Shown one piece after another: positions 1 to 7,714 of a DNA stretch of 64,000 bases. The translations under genes and the position numbers were made by a program. This DNA is from CAYRML01 sp050942825. Its GTDB lineage: Bacteria > Bacillota > Dehalobacteriia > UBA4068. The notes below the pieces were generated by a model. The model ran no database searches. It was given only the letters and a program-made list of their open reading frames with translations, and was not told where the DNA came from. The stretch spans positions 1-64,000 of the forward strand of contig JBMNOA010000002.1 in NCBI GenBank assembly GCA_050942825.1, written 5' to 3'. Within the stretch, counting starts at the first letter, position 1. Every line of letters begins with the position of its first letter.

Positions 1-126
1 GGAGACAATATCCGTATGGATATCGAATTGATCACACCGATTGCTATTGAAGAAGGTTTGCGTTTTGCTATTCGTGAGGGTGGCAGAACTGTGGGCGCCG
101 GTGTTGTTACAGCAGTTATAGAATAA
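1..126 (+). CDS. tuf: Elongation factor Tu, first copy (3' end only)
   Basis: This is the last 41 codons of an EF-Tu gene, cut by the left window edge; it ends in the family-typical GAGVVTAVIE. EF-Tu carries aminoacyl-tRNA to the ribosomal A site as a GTP complex. The fragment is identical at DNA level to the end of the complete tuf at 14836-16038 (bases 1-127 against 15913-16039), and identity stops one base past the TAA. A second tuf ahead of rpmG-secE-nusG is a common bacterial arrangement. The exact 3' identity suggests gene conversion between the two copies. Identity of the gene is certain; the rest of it lies outside the window. Confidence 0.97.
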   Translation, partial: GDNIRMDIELITPIAIEEGLRFAIREGGRTVGAGVVTAVIE

Positions 127-139
127 TATCTTGAAAGAT

Positions 140-236
140 AAAGCCCTCCGGAGTGAGTTCTTAGCAGAAAATTCCTAGATGGTGCTTGTTCCGCTTGATT
201 TTCTGCTTCTTAAGAACTTAAAAAAGGAGGGCTTTT
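140..236 (+). terminator. Long three-part hairpin behind tuf, probable terminator
   Basis: Three nested helices are visible. AAAGCCCTCC (140-149) pairs with GGAGGGCTTT (226-235), AGTTCTTA (156-163) with TAAGAACT (211-218), and GCAGAAAAT (164-172) with ATTTTCTGC (198-206). The loop is about 25 nt, a TTCT bulge lies at 207-210, and TTTTAAT follows. The outer stem plus T-run fits a Rho-independent terminator for tuf, but the inner stems make it much longer than usual. It could also be a stable 3' UTR or small RNA. Confidence 0.6.
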
Positions 237-250
237 AATAAATTTACCGC

Positions 251-264
251 TTGATATGAATCAA
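251..264 (+). promoter_or_regulatory. Possible Crp/Fnr-type box
   Basis: TTGAT-ATGA-ATCAA matches the TTGAT-N4-ATCAA consensus known for many Crp/Fnr-family regulators. Its centre lies about 60 bases before the expected start of the rpmG promoter, a position typical of activator sites. The arms are only 5 bp in A+T-rich DNA, so chance is a real alternative. Confidence 0.3.
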
Positions 265-269
265 AAGAC

Positions 270-299
270 TTTTATCAATACTTGACAGTATTGATAAAA
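270..299 (+). promoter_or_regulatory. 12-bp perfect palindrome centred on the -35 box
   Basis: TTTTATCAATAC (270-281) and GTATTGATAAAA (288-299) are exact reverse complements flanking TTGACA (282-287), the -35 hexamer of the promoter described next. A dimeric repressor bound here would cover the -35 element. The cognate regulator is unknown; this is an inference from symmetry and position. Confidence 0.5.
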
Positions 300-310
300 T
301 ATGGTAACCT
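282..310 (+). promoter_or_regulatory. Promoter of rpmG-secE-nusG
   Basis: TTGACA (282-287), a 17-base spacer and TAACCT (305-310) form a sigma-A-type promoter with a perfect -35 and a weak -10. Transcription would begin near 317, giving a short leader before rpmG. Confidence 0.6.
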
Positions 311-362
311 AATTGAGTGCCTCTTTTAAAAGGGGGAAATTGTCCGTAAGGAGGTGGCGGCA

Positions 363-512
363 ATGAGAGTAGCTGTTACCATGGCCTGCACCGAATGCAA
401 AAGGCGTAATTATATGACCAGCAAAAACAAAAAAACCACAACCGATAGAATCGAGTTGAAAAAATATTGCAGTTTCTGCAAAACTCATACGCTTCATAAA
501 GAGACTAAATAG
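363..512 (+). CDS. rpmG: 50S ribosomal protein L33
   Basis: A 49-residue basic protein of the large ribosomal subunit, with two CxxC pairs (C9/C12 and C36/C39) that form the zinc ribbon of the C+ type of L33. It starts MRVAVTMACTECK, the usual L33 start, with AAGGAGGTGG shortly before the ATG at 363. It lies directly before secE and nusG, the standard order in many bacteria. The zinc-binding form agrees with the zinc-type S14, S4 and L36 elsewhere in this window, so none of these genes looks like a zinc-starvation paralogue. The length matches the family. The call is certain. Confidence 0.97.
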   Translation: MRVAVTMACTECKRRNYMTSKNKKTTTDRIELKKYCSFCKTHTLHKETK

Positions 513-553
513 TTGTATAGTGTTTTTGCAAAGTTGATAAGGATGTGAAGAGC

Positions 554-775
554 GTGGCTGCACCAAAGAGGCCGGCACTAAATGAGCAAAAAGCAAAAAA
601 ATCCAAAGGTTTCTTTAAAGGAATGGTTACTGAATTAAAAAAAGTTCATTGGCCTACCAAAAAAGAACTTGCAGTTTATACAGGAGTCGTTATTATAGCA
701 GTGGCGATTGCTGCTGCTGCTCTTTCTCTTGTTGATATGGGTTTATCGGCTGTTTTTACTAATATTTTAGGCTAA
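554..775 (+). CDS. secE: Preprotein translocase subunit SecE
   Basis: This small membrane subunit clamps the SecY channel in the cytoplasmic membrane. The cytosolic part carries the conserved amphipathic stretch GMVTELKKVHWPTKKEL, and one transmembrane segment follows (about residues 40-65, rich in V, I and A). This is the short, single-span SecE usual in Gram-positive bacteria. I prefer the GTG at 554 because AAGGA at 539-543 lies 10 bases before it. The in-frame GTG at 545 is almost on top of that site, and using it would add three residues. It lies between rpmG and nusG. Confidence 0.95.
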   Translation: MAAPKRPALNEQKAKKSKGFFKGMVTELKKVHWPTKKELAVYTGVVIIAVAIAAAALSLVDMGLSAVFTNILG

Positions 776-804
776 TTTCTTTAGCCGCCATAGATTGAAA
801 GCTT

Positions 805-841
805 AAGGAGGTAGAACCACTTTTGGTTCTATTTAGTCATG
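805..841 (+). promoter_or_regulatory. Shine-Dalgarno, hairpin and start of nusG
   Basis: The only strong ribosome binding site for nusG, AAGGAGGT at 805-812, ends 26 bases before the ATG at 839. Exactly between them sits a 7-bp hairpin, AGAACCA (813-819) / TGGTTCT (824-830) with a CTTT loop. Folding it leaves an 8-base spacing, which is optimal. No in-frame ATG, GTG or TTG exists between the in-frame stop at 812 and the ATG. Phage T4 gene 38 is a known example of a hairpin bringing the two signals together. Confidence 0.6.
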
Positions 842-1363
842 GGAAAAGAATGGTATGTTATCCATACTTACGCAGGATATGAAAATAAGGTAAAAGCCAA
901 TCTGGAAAAAAGAGTTGAATCCATGAATATGGAGGAAAATATTTTTCGGGTTATTGTGCCTATGGAAAATGAGGTGCAAATAAAAGCCGGTAAAAAGAAA
1001 ATTACCCCCAGAAAAGTTTATCCGGGGTATGTTTTAGTGGAAATGAATCTTACCGATTCTTCCTGGTATGTGGTTCGTAATACGCCCGGTGTGACCGGGT
1101 TTGTCGGTACAGGGGCCAAGCCTGTTCCTCTTCAACCCGAAGAATCCGAGCGCATCTTGGAACAAATGGGATATATGGAAAACCGTATCAAAGTGAATTT
1201 TGCGGTGGGAGAAAGTGTGCGTGTTATCGATGGACCTTTTGAGGATTTCATTGGTGTAGTGGAAGAAATCTATGCCGATAGAGGAAAAATGAAGGTCACT
1301 GTCTCAATATTTGGCAGGGAAACACCATTGGAATTAGATTTTTCTCAAGCCGAGAAGTTATAA
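839..1363 (+). CDS. nusG: Transcription termination/antitermination factor NusG
   Basis: NusG binds the clamp of RNA polymerase, modulates pausing and, in many bacteria, links transcription to translation. The 174-residue protein has the NGN domain at the N terminus (EWYVIHTYAGYENKVKANL at about 4-22, and PRKVYPGYVLVEM) and a C-terminal KOW domain (VGESVRVIDGPFEDFIGVV at about 123-141). Its length is normal. The ATG at 839 is the only sensible start because a stop codon lies just upstream in frame; its distant Shine-Dalgarno is described separately. It follows secE and precedes rplK, the classical order. Confidence 0.98.
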   Translation: MGKEWYVIHTYAGYENKVKANLEKRVESMNMEENIFRVIVPMENEVQIKAGKKKITPRKVYPGYVLVEMNLTDSSWYVVRNTPGVTGFVGTGAKPVPLQPEESERILEQMGYMENRIKVNFAVGESVRVIDGPFEDFIGVVEEIYADRGKMKVTVSIFGRETPLELDFSQAEKL

Positions 1364-1396
1364 AAAGCCCTTTTTGCAGGTTTATCCTGTTTTTGA

Positions 1397-1426
1397 GTGG
1401 GAGGGGAGCCATCCCCGCTATACCAC
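1397..1426 (+). promoter_or_regulatory. Probable L1-binding autoregulatory site ahead of rplK-rplA
   Basis: The leader folds as GTGG (1397-1400)/CCAC (1423-1426) outside and GGGGA (1403-1407)/TCCCC (1412-1416) inside, with an asymmetric internal loop (GA against GCTATA). The GTGGGAG and ATACCAC strands copy the L1-binding stem of 23S rRNA (the GGUGGGAG...AUACCACC strands, from memory). L1 is known to repress its own operon in several bacteria through such mimics. Confidence 0.5.
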
Positions 1427-1450
1427 ATTTTGAACTAAGGAGGTGTCTAA

Positions 1451-1876
1451 ATGGCAAAGAAAGTAGCAGCAATAGTAAAATTGCAAATTCCCGCTGGTAA
1501 GGCCAATCCTGCACCGCCCGTGGGTTCTGCTCTCGGTCCGCATGGTATTAATATTATGGGTTTTTGTAAAGAGTTCAATGAACAAACTTCTAATCAACCT
1601 GGTATGATTATCCCTGCGGAAATCACTATTTTCGAAGATAGATCTTTTTCTTTTATTCTTAAAACTCCACCCGCTGCTGTCCTGTTGTTGAAAGCAGCCG
1701 GTATTGAAAAGGGATCAGGCGTACCCAATAGGACTAAAGTGGCTAAAGTTTCTAGAGATAAGGTAAGGGAAATCGCTACATTGAAAATGGTTGATCTTAA
1801 CGCCGCTGATGTTGATGCAGCTATGCGTATGATCGAAGGTACTGCCAGAAGCATGGGCATTGAAATTGAAGCATAG
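1451..1876 (+). CDS. rplK: 50S ribosomal protein L11
   Basis: L11 forms the GTPase-associated centre of the 50S subunit with 23S rRNA and the L10-L12 stalk, and it is part of the target of thiopeptide antibiotics. The 141-residue product has the family length. The proline-rich switch region PAGKANPAPPVGSALGPHG lies near residues 14-32, and the C-terminal rRNA-binding domain ends GTARSMGIEIEA. AAGGAGGTGTCTAA precedes the ATG at 1451. It is the first gene of the rplK-rplA pair, and its leader contains the possible L1 site. Confidence 0.98.
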   Translation: MAKKVAAIVKLQIPAGKANPAPPVGSALGPHGINIMGFCKEFNEQTSNQPGMIIPAEITIFEDRSFSFILKTPPAAVLLLKAAGIEKGSGVPNRTKVAKVSRDKVREIATLKMVDLNAADVDAAMRMIEGTARSMGIEIEA

Positions 1877-1944
1877 CCCATTCTATTCCCGAAACAGAGT
1901 GGCAGGGAGTAAACTCCCGAATGACCACCAAGGAGGTTTATTAT

Positions 1945-2643
1945 ATGACTAAACACGGAAAAAGATATAATGATATTGTCAAAAGTTATGACAGGACGAT
2001 GGCTCATGATCCGGAAACGGCTATTGAATTGGTCAAGGCCAACAGTAATGCTAAATTTGATGAGACTATAGAATTGGCTATCAGATTGAATCTTGACCCT
2101 CGTCAATCCGATCAACAAATTCGTGGCGCCATTGTTTTACCTCACGGTACTGGTGTAAGCCGTACCGTATTGGTTTTTGCTAAAGGCGAAAAAGCCAAAG
2201 AAGCTGAGGAAGCCGGGGCTGATTTTGTCGGCGCAGAAGATATGCTGGAAAAAATCCGAGGGGGCTGGTTTGGTTTTGATGTAGCCGTAGCGACTCCCGA
2301 CATGATGGGTTCAGTAGGTAAATTGGGTAAACTGTTAGGCCCCAAAGGTCTTATGCCAAACCCCAAAACCGGCACTGTTACCATGGATGTAGCCAAAGCA
2401 TTGCAAGAGATCAAAGCCGGTAAAGTTGAATATCGCCTTGACAAAGCAGCCAATGTTCATTGCCGTATCGGCAAAGCTTCTTTTGATAAACAACAATTGC
2501 TGGAAAATTATCTGGCCATTATTGAAACTATTATCAAAGTAAAACCAGCAGCAGCCAAAGGCCAATATATAAAAAGTATAACTTTATCTTCCACTATGGG
2601 TTCCGGAGTAAAAGTGTCTACTTTGAAACCGCTTGGTAAATAG
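1945..2643 (+). CDS. rplA: 50S ribosomal protein L1
   Basis: L1 builds the mobile L1 stalk next to the E site and doubles as a translational repressor of its own operon in several bacteria. The 232-residue product includes the signature GKLGKLLGPKGLMPNPKTGTV. The start is the ATG at 1945, preceded by AAGGAGGTTTATTAT; an in-frame ATG at 1921 has no ribosome binding site and would add eight non-conserved residues. It follows rplK by 68 bases and is the presumed regulator of the stem at 1397-1426. Confidence 0.98.
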   Translation: MTKHGKRYNDIVKSYDRTMAHDPETAIELVKANSNAKFDETIELAIRLNLDPRQSDQQIRGAIVLPHGTGVSRTVLVFAKGEKAKEAEEAGADFVGAEDMLEKIRGGWFGFDVAVATPDMMGSVGKLGKLLGPKGLMPNPKTGTVTMDVAKALQEIKAGKVEYRLDKAANVHCRIGKASFDKQQLLENYLAIIETIIKVKPAAAKGQYIKSITLSSTMGSGVKVSTLKPLGK

Positions 2644-2672
2644 TTTTATACTAACAACAACTAATAAAAATA

Positions 2673-2786
2673 TAAGCTTGCCTAAGACAGTCGGTCCTTT
2701 TGGGGATAAGGATTGATCCGCCGACCGAGGCCGGTGCTTAATGCCTGATTAGGTATTTTTGCCCTTGCCTTGGTGCAAGGGCTTTT
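2673..2786 (+). promoter_or_regulatory. Ribosomal L10 leader
   Basis: The leader ahead of rplJ contains GCCTAAGACAGTCGGT (2680-2695) and CCGCCGACCGAGGCCGG (2718-2734). These recall the two kink-turn-bearing strands of the Firmicutes L10 leader, to which the L10(L12)4 complex binds for autogenous control. An 8-bp terminator-like hairpin follows. Assignment is from remembered consensus and helix complementarity (GTCGGT with ACCGAG/GCCGAC). Confidence 0.75.
2761..2786 (+). terminator. Attenuator hairpin of the L10 leader
   Basis: GCCCTTGC (2761-2768), loop CTTGGT, GCAAGGGC (2775-2782) and TTTT form a compact Rho-independent hairpin just before the rplJ ribosome binding site. It is probably the terminating half of the L10 attenuation device. 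Confidence 0.7.
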
Positions 2787-2819
2787 AATTTAAAAAATGT
2801 TCAGAAGGAGGTGTAGGTT

Positions 2820-3353
2820 ATGGAACAAAAAAAACCTCAACGCATAGAAAAAGAACAAGAAGTAGCTAGATTACAGGAATTGTTTGAAAATGCCAACGCC
2901 GTAATCATGACTGATTATCGCGGTATCACTGTAGCAGAAGATACAGCCTTGAGAGCTAAAATGCGTGAAAATGGTATCAATTATATCGTTGCAAAAAATA
3001 CTATGCTGAAACTTGCTTGCAATAATCTGGGTATTACAGATCTTGATCCTTATTTTGCAGGTCCTACAGCGATCGCATTCAGTGACAACCCTGTAGAATT
3101 ATCTAAAATTATCAGTACCTTTATTAAAGAAAAAAAGAAAACTCAAATCAAAGTTGGTTTGCTTGATCGTAAAATGCTGAGTGCATCTGATATTGATGCT
3201 TTATCTAAACTGCCCTCCAGAGAAGTATTGCTCGCCAAACTGCTTGGCTCCATGCAATCTCCTTTGGTTGGCTTCGCCAGTGTATCGTCTGGTTTACTGC
3301 GTCAACTGGTTACTGTTGTTGACAAAGTTCGTGAACAAAAAGAAGCAAGTTAA
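2820..3353 (+). CDS. rplJ: 50S ribosomal protein L10
   Basis: L10 anchors the L7/L12 dimers to the 50S stalk base. The 177-residue protein has the typical core (VIMTDYRGITVAEDTALRA near 28-46, YIVAKNTMLKLA) and a helical C terminus that binds L12 dimers. AAGGAGGTGTAGGTT precedes the ATG at 2820. It is transcribed with rplL from behind the L10 leader and attenuator. Most family members are 165-180 residues, so it is full length. Confidence 0.98.
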   Translation: MEQKKPQRIEKEQEVARLQELFENANAVIMTDYRGITVAEDTALRAKMRENGINYIVAKNTMLKLACNNLGITDLDPYFAGPTAIAFSDNPVELSKIISTFIKEKKKTQIKVGLLDRKMLSASDIDALSKLPSREVLLAKLLGSMQSPLVGFASVSSGLLRQLVTVVDKVREQKEAS

Positions 3354-3398
3354 GATAATTGATAAAATAAATTGTATGTATTTTAAGGAGGAAATTAA

Positions 3399-3776
3399 AT
3401 GTCTAAAGTTAATGAAGTATTAGAAATAGTAAAAGGTTTAACTGTTTTGGAATTGGCTGAATTGGTCAAAGCTTTTGAAGAAGAATTTGGTGTATCTGCT
3501 GCCGCTCCTGTTGCTGTAGCTGCCGCTCCCGCTGCTGGTGCTGCTGCCCCTGCTGCCGAAGAACAAACTGAATTTTCCGTCGTTCTCACTGGTTTTGGAG
3601 ATAAAAAAGTTAATGTTATCAAAGTTGTCAGAGAAATCACTGGTTTAGGCCTAAAAGAGGCCAAAGATCTAGTGGAAGCAGCTCCCAAACCTATTAAAGA
3701 AAACATCAGTAAAGAAGATGCCACAGCTCTTAAAACTAAATTAGAAGAAGCCGGAGCATCCGTTGAAGTTAAATAA
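3399..3776 (+). CDS. rplL: 50S ribosomal protein L7/L12
   Basis: The multicopy stalk protein that recruits and activates translation GTPases. The 125-residue product has an N-terminal dimerisation domain (about 1-33), an Ala/Pro-rich hinge (about 35-56) and the C-terminal factor-binding domain with EFSVVLTGFGDKKVNVIKVV and the GLGLKEAKDLVE helix. TAAGGAGGAAATTAA precedes the ATG at 3399. It follows rplJ by 45 bases and is followed by a clear terminator. Certain. Confidence 0.98.
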   Translation: MSKVNEVLEIVKGLTVLELAELVKAFEEEFGVSAAAPVAVAAAPAAGAAAPAAEEQTEFSVVLTGFGDKKVNVIKVVREITGLGLKEAKDLVEAAPKPIKENISKEDATALKTKLEEAGASVEVK

Positions 3777-3810
3777 TTTTATCACTACTTCTCTTTAAAT
3801 ATTAGGTAAA

Positions 3811-3839
3811 GACAGAAAGTATATGCTTTCTGTCTTTTT
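3811..3839 (+). terminator. Rho-independent terminator behind rplL
   Basis: GACAGAAAG (3811-3819), loop TATATG, CTTTCTGTC (3826-3834) and a run of five T. It separates rplJ-rplL from rpoB-rpoC, which has its own promoter here. Confidence 0.9.
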
Positions 3840-4012
3840 GCATAATCGTATTATAGTATATAGTCGATGTTAACAAGTGTTTTTAAAATAAATAATGGTC
3901 ATATTGGTAGGTCATAAAAAAAAATCTGTTGCATATATATAAATATTTTTTGTCAAATATTCGTTTTATTTGTAAAAAATATACTTATATTATGAAAAGT
4001 TTAAATAAATTA

Positions 4013-4041
4013 TTGACTTATTAAAATCCATATGCTATTAT
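4013..4041 (+). promoter_or_regulatory. Promoter of rpoB-rpoC
   Basis: TTGACT (4013-4018), a 17-base spacer and TATTAT (4036-4041) lie in the 395-base gap between rplL and rpoB. The rest of this gap holds the rplL terminator, A+T-rich DNA upstream of the promoter that could act as an UP-type element, and about 120 bases of leader without an obvious strong fold. I see no gene in it. Confidence 0.75.
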
Positions 4042-4171
4042 AAGAAAATGCCATCATAGTGGGAAAGTAGCGATTTTTGTATTATTCTACTATAAAATGG
4101 CTGAGGATATTTAGGATTGAAAAGTAATTTTCAACCATGTTTGTCCATTTTTATAAGGGGTGATTTGTTTA

Positions 4172-7100
4172 ATGAGATATCCTGTTACAGGTGAGAGAAG
4201 GAAACGTAGAAACTATGCTGAAATCCCTGAGGTTTTATCTATGCCAAATCTTATTGAGGTGCAGAAAAAATCTTATCAGTGGTTCTTGGATCAAGGCTTG
4301 AAAGAGATTTTTCAGGACATTTCTCCCATACAGGACTTTACTGGCAACCTTATTTTGGAATTTGCCGATTATTCTTTAGGAGAGCCCAAATACTGTGTTG
4401 ATGAATGCCAGGAAAGAGATGTAACTTATGCTACGCCTTTGAGGGTAAAGGTTCGACTGATCAATAAAGAATCCGGCGAAGTGAAAGAACAAGAAGTATT
4501 TATGGGCGATTTCCCTCTTATGACCGACAAGGGTACATTTATAATTAATGGTGCTAAAAGGGTTATTGTTAGTCAGTTGGTACGTTCTCCGGGAGTATAT
4601 TATCATATTAATCTCGATACTAACGGGGAAAAGATTTATGGCTGTACAATCATCCCTAATAGGGGTGCTTGGTTAGAATTGGAGACTGATGCTGTTGGTA
4701 ATATATACACCAGGGTTGACAGAATGCGTAAGATTCCTGTTACGGTTCTGGTCAGGGCCTTGGGGTATGCCACTAATGAGGATATATTAGAGCTTTTTGA
4801 TAATCATCCGAATATAAAAATGACTTTAGAAAAAGATACCACTGAGAATGTAGAAGAGGCTTTAGTGGAGATCTATAAACGACTGCGTCCCGGTGAGCCC
4901 CCTGCAGTGGATTCGGCGCGCTTGCTTTTGCATGGCTTCTTCTTTGATTCTAAACGATATGATCTTGGTAATGTAGGTCGTTATAAAATAAATAAAAAGT
5001 TACAACACAATATTTTAAAAAGAATAAATGATGAGGGGAAAGTGTGGAGCGATGAGGCTCAGGCCTATATTGAAACAGAAACTTTGCCTAGTCATAATGA
5101 ATATATCCGCTATCTTTGCAAACCTGATATCATTGAAAGTATGCGTTATTTCTTGGAATTGATGGATGGTAAGCATGAAGCGGACGATATCGATCATTTA
5201 GGTAACCGCCGTTTACGTTCTGTAGGTGAACTTTTGCAGAATCAATTTCGTATTGGTCTTTCTCGTATGGAAAGGGTGGTACGGGAAAGAATGACCATTC
5301 AGGACGTGGAGGCGATTACTCCGCAGGTTTTAATCAATATACGCCCCGTGGTTGCTTCTATTAAAGAATTTTTTGGTTCCAGTCAGCTTTCTCAATTCAT
5401 GGATCAAACCAATCCTCTGGCGGAACTAACCCATAAACGCCGTCTCTCTGCACTTGGACCTGGCGGTCTTTCCAGAGAGAGGGCCGGCTTTGAGGTGCGT
5501 GATGTTCACCACAGTCACTACGGCAGAATATGCCCTATTGAGACGCCTGAAGGCCCCAATATTGGTTTGATCGGCTCTCTTTCCACCTATGCCAGAATCA
5601 ATGAATTCGGTTTTATTGAAACGCCTTATCGGCTGGTAGTAGATAGGGTGGTTACTGATGAGATTCATTATCTATCTGCCGATGAGGAGGACAAGTATGT
5701 AATAGCTCAGGCTAGTGAGCTTCTCGATGAAAACGGACGTTTTATCAATGAACGCCTTAATGTCAGAAGAGGCCGTGATATTATGGTCGTTTATGCCGAT
5801 GAGGTCCAGTATATCGATGTCAGCCCCAAACAGTTGGTCTCTGTGGCCACAGCTTTGATTCCTTTCTTGGAGCATGATGATGCTAACAGGGCTCTAATGG
5901 GTGCCAATATGCAAAGGCAGGCCGTGCCGCTTTTGCGTGCAGAGGCTCCTTTTATCGGTACAGGTATGGAATACAAAGCCGCTATGGATTCTTTTGTGGG
6001 TGAAATGGCTTATCATGATGGGGTTATCGAAAGAGTTTGTGCTGATGAGATCATTTTGAGAACCGATGACGGAGAGCTGGAACATCATAAATTATTGAAA
6101 TTCCAACGTTCCAATCAAGGTACTTGCTGTAACCAAAAACCCATTGTTGAAAAAGGTCAAAGAGTAAAAGCCGGCGATCCCATCGCAGATGGTCCTTCTA
6201 CCGATATGGGTGAATTGGCTTTAGGGCGTAATATATTGGTTGCCTTCATGACTTGGGAAGGCTATAACTACGAAGACGCTATCTTGCTCAGCGAAAAATT
6301 GGTTAAGGATGATTTTTTTACTTCTATTCATATTGAAGAATACGAATGTGATGCCCGCGATACCAAGTTGGGCCCCGAAGAAATCACCAGAGATATACCA
6401 AATGTAGGTGAAGATGTCTTGAAAGATTTGGATGAAGAGGGCATCATTCGTATTGGTGCGGAAGTTCATCCCGGCGATATACTTGTTGGTAAAATTACTC
6501 CTAAAGGTGAGACCGAGCTAACAGCCGAAGAAAGGCTTTTAAGAGCTATCTTTGGGGAAAAAGCCAGAGAGGTAAGGGATACCTCTTTGCGTGTGCCCCA
6601 TGGAGAGAACGGTAAGATCGTCGATGTTAAAGTATTTTCCCGAGAAAACGGCGATGAACTGGCTCCCGGAGTTAATAAACTGGTTCGCATCTATATCGCA
6701 CAAAAACGCAAAATATCGGTTGGTGATAAAATGGCCGGCCGACACGGCAATAAAGGGGTTGTCTCTCGCATACTGCCGGAAGAAGACATGCCTTTCTTGC
6801 CTGATGGTACACCTATAGAAATAGTTTTGAATCCTCTAGGGGTTCCCTCCCGTATGAATATTGGTCAGGTTTTGGAATGCCACTTGGGTTGGGCAGCCAA
6901 AAATTTAGGTATCTATATTGCCACTCCTGTATTTGATGGTGCTACAGAGGAGCATATTACCGATATTCTGAAAGAAGCGGGAATGCCTCCGGACGGTAAA
7001 ATGACTCTTTATGATGGCCGTACAGGCCTGCCTTTCGATAATAAGATTACAGCTGGTTATATATATATGCTTAAACTGGCTCACTTAGTTGATGATAAGA

Positions 7101-7660
7101 TTCATGCCCGTTCTACTGGTCCCTATTCCCTTGTTACTCAGCAGCCTTTGGGCGGCAAAGCGCAATTTGGTGGTCAACGTTTCGGCGAGATGGAAGTATG
7201 GGCTTTGGAAGCCTATGGTGCTGCCTATACCTTGCAGGAAATACTCACAGTAAAATCCGATGATATCGTCGGCCGCGTCAAAACTTATGAGGCGATAGTA
7301 AAAGGTGAAAATATTCCCGAGCCCGGCGTTCCGGAATCCTTCAAAGTTTTAATCAAAGAATTGCAAAGCCTTTGTCTTGATGTCAATGTCCTTACTGAAG
7401 AAAATGAGATTATCGAAATACTTGAGGATGAAGATGATGTGGTGGAAACAGCTAAAGAGCTGGGATTAGATATGGTCATTGATGCAGAAAAGGAAGCTGA
7501 GAAGCCGCATAATGAATATGAAGAGGATTTGGCCGATGAAATATTTGAAGAAGATGATATAGAAATAGACCTTAGTCATTTGCAGACGGCCAGACCTGAA
7601 ATATTGGATGAAGATGAAGGAATGAATATAGGGTTCGACGATGATAATGATTTCGCTTGA
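4172..7660 (+). CDS. rpoB: DNA-directed RNA polymerase subunit beta
   Basis: The beta subunit, 1162 residues, forms one pincer of RNA polymerase. The rifampicin-binding segment is present with wild-type-looking residues (SQLSQFMDQTNPLAELTHKR and RRLSALGPGGLSRERAGF), as are the GPNIGLIGSL region and the C-terminal GGQRFGEMEVWALEAYGAAY segment that contacts beta prime. An acidic tail of about 80 residues follows, as in other clostridia. The ATG at 4172 follows AAGGGGTGAT at good distance; the in-frame GTG at 4160 is part of that binding site. rpoC follows 54 bases downstream. Confidence 0.98.
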   Translation: MRYPVTGERRKRRNYAEIPEVLSMPNLIEVQKKSYQWFLDQGLKEIFQDISPIQDFTGNLILEFADYSLGEPKYCVDECQERDVTYATPLRVKVRLINKESGEVKEQEVFMGDFPLMTDKGTFIINGAKRVIVSQLVRSPGVYYHINLDTNGEKIYGCTIIPNRGAWLELETDAVGNIYTRVDRMRKIPVTVLVRALGYATNEDILELFDNHPNIKMTLEKDTTENVEEALVEIYKRLRPGEPPAVDSARLLLHGFFFDSKRYDLGNVGRYKINKKLQHNILKRINDEGKVWSDEAQAYIETETLPSHNEYIRYLCKPDIIESMRYFLELMDGKHEADDIDHLGNRRLRSVGELLQNQFRIGLSRMERVVRERMTIQDVEAITPQVLINIRPVVASIKEFFGSSQLSQFMDQTNPLAELTHKRRLSALGPGGLSRERAGFEVRDVHHSHYGRICPIETPEGPNIGLIGSLSTYARINEFGFIETPYRLVVDRVVTDEIHYLSADEEDKYVIAQASELLDENGRFINERLNVRRGRDIMVVYADEVQYIDVSPKQLVSVATALIPFLEHDDANRALMGANMQRQAVPLLRAEAPFIGTGMEYKAAMDSFVGEMAYHDGVIERVCADEIILRTDDGELEHHKLLKFQRSNQGTCCNQKPIVEKGQRVKAGDPIADGPSTDMGELALGRNILVAFMTWEGYNYEDAILLSEKLVKDDFFTSIHIEEYECDARDTKLGPEEITRDIPNVGEDVLKDLDEEGIIRIGAEVHPGDILVGKITPKGETELTAEERLLRAIFGEKAREVRDTSLRVPHGENGKIVDVKVFSRENGDELAPGVNKLVRIYIAQKRKISVGDKMAGRHGNKGVVSRILPEEDMPFLPDGTPIEIVLNPLGVPSRMNIGQVLECHLGWAAKNLGIYIATPVFDGATEEHITDILKEAGMPPDGKMTLYDGRTGLPFDNKITAGYIYMLKLAHLVDDKIHARSTGPYSLVTQQPLGGKAQFGGQRFGEMEVWALEAYGAAYTLQEILTVKSDDIVGRVKTYEAIVKGENIPEPGVPESFKVLIKELQSLCLDVNVLTEENEIIEILEDEDDVVETAKELGLDMVIDAEKEAEKPHNEYEEDLADEIFEEDDIEIDLSHLQTARPEILDEDEGMNIGFDDDNDFA

Positions 7661-7714
7661 TGCTAAACATGAGCAAACCCGATAGTTTTAGATAAAAGAA
7701 GGGAGAGAAGCTCT

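Noticed and set aside
1594..2118. Long minus-strand open frame across rplK-rplA
   Set aside because: It is an antisense shadow of two certain ribosomal genes, with no binding site and no recognisable protein.
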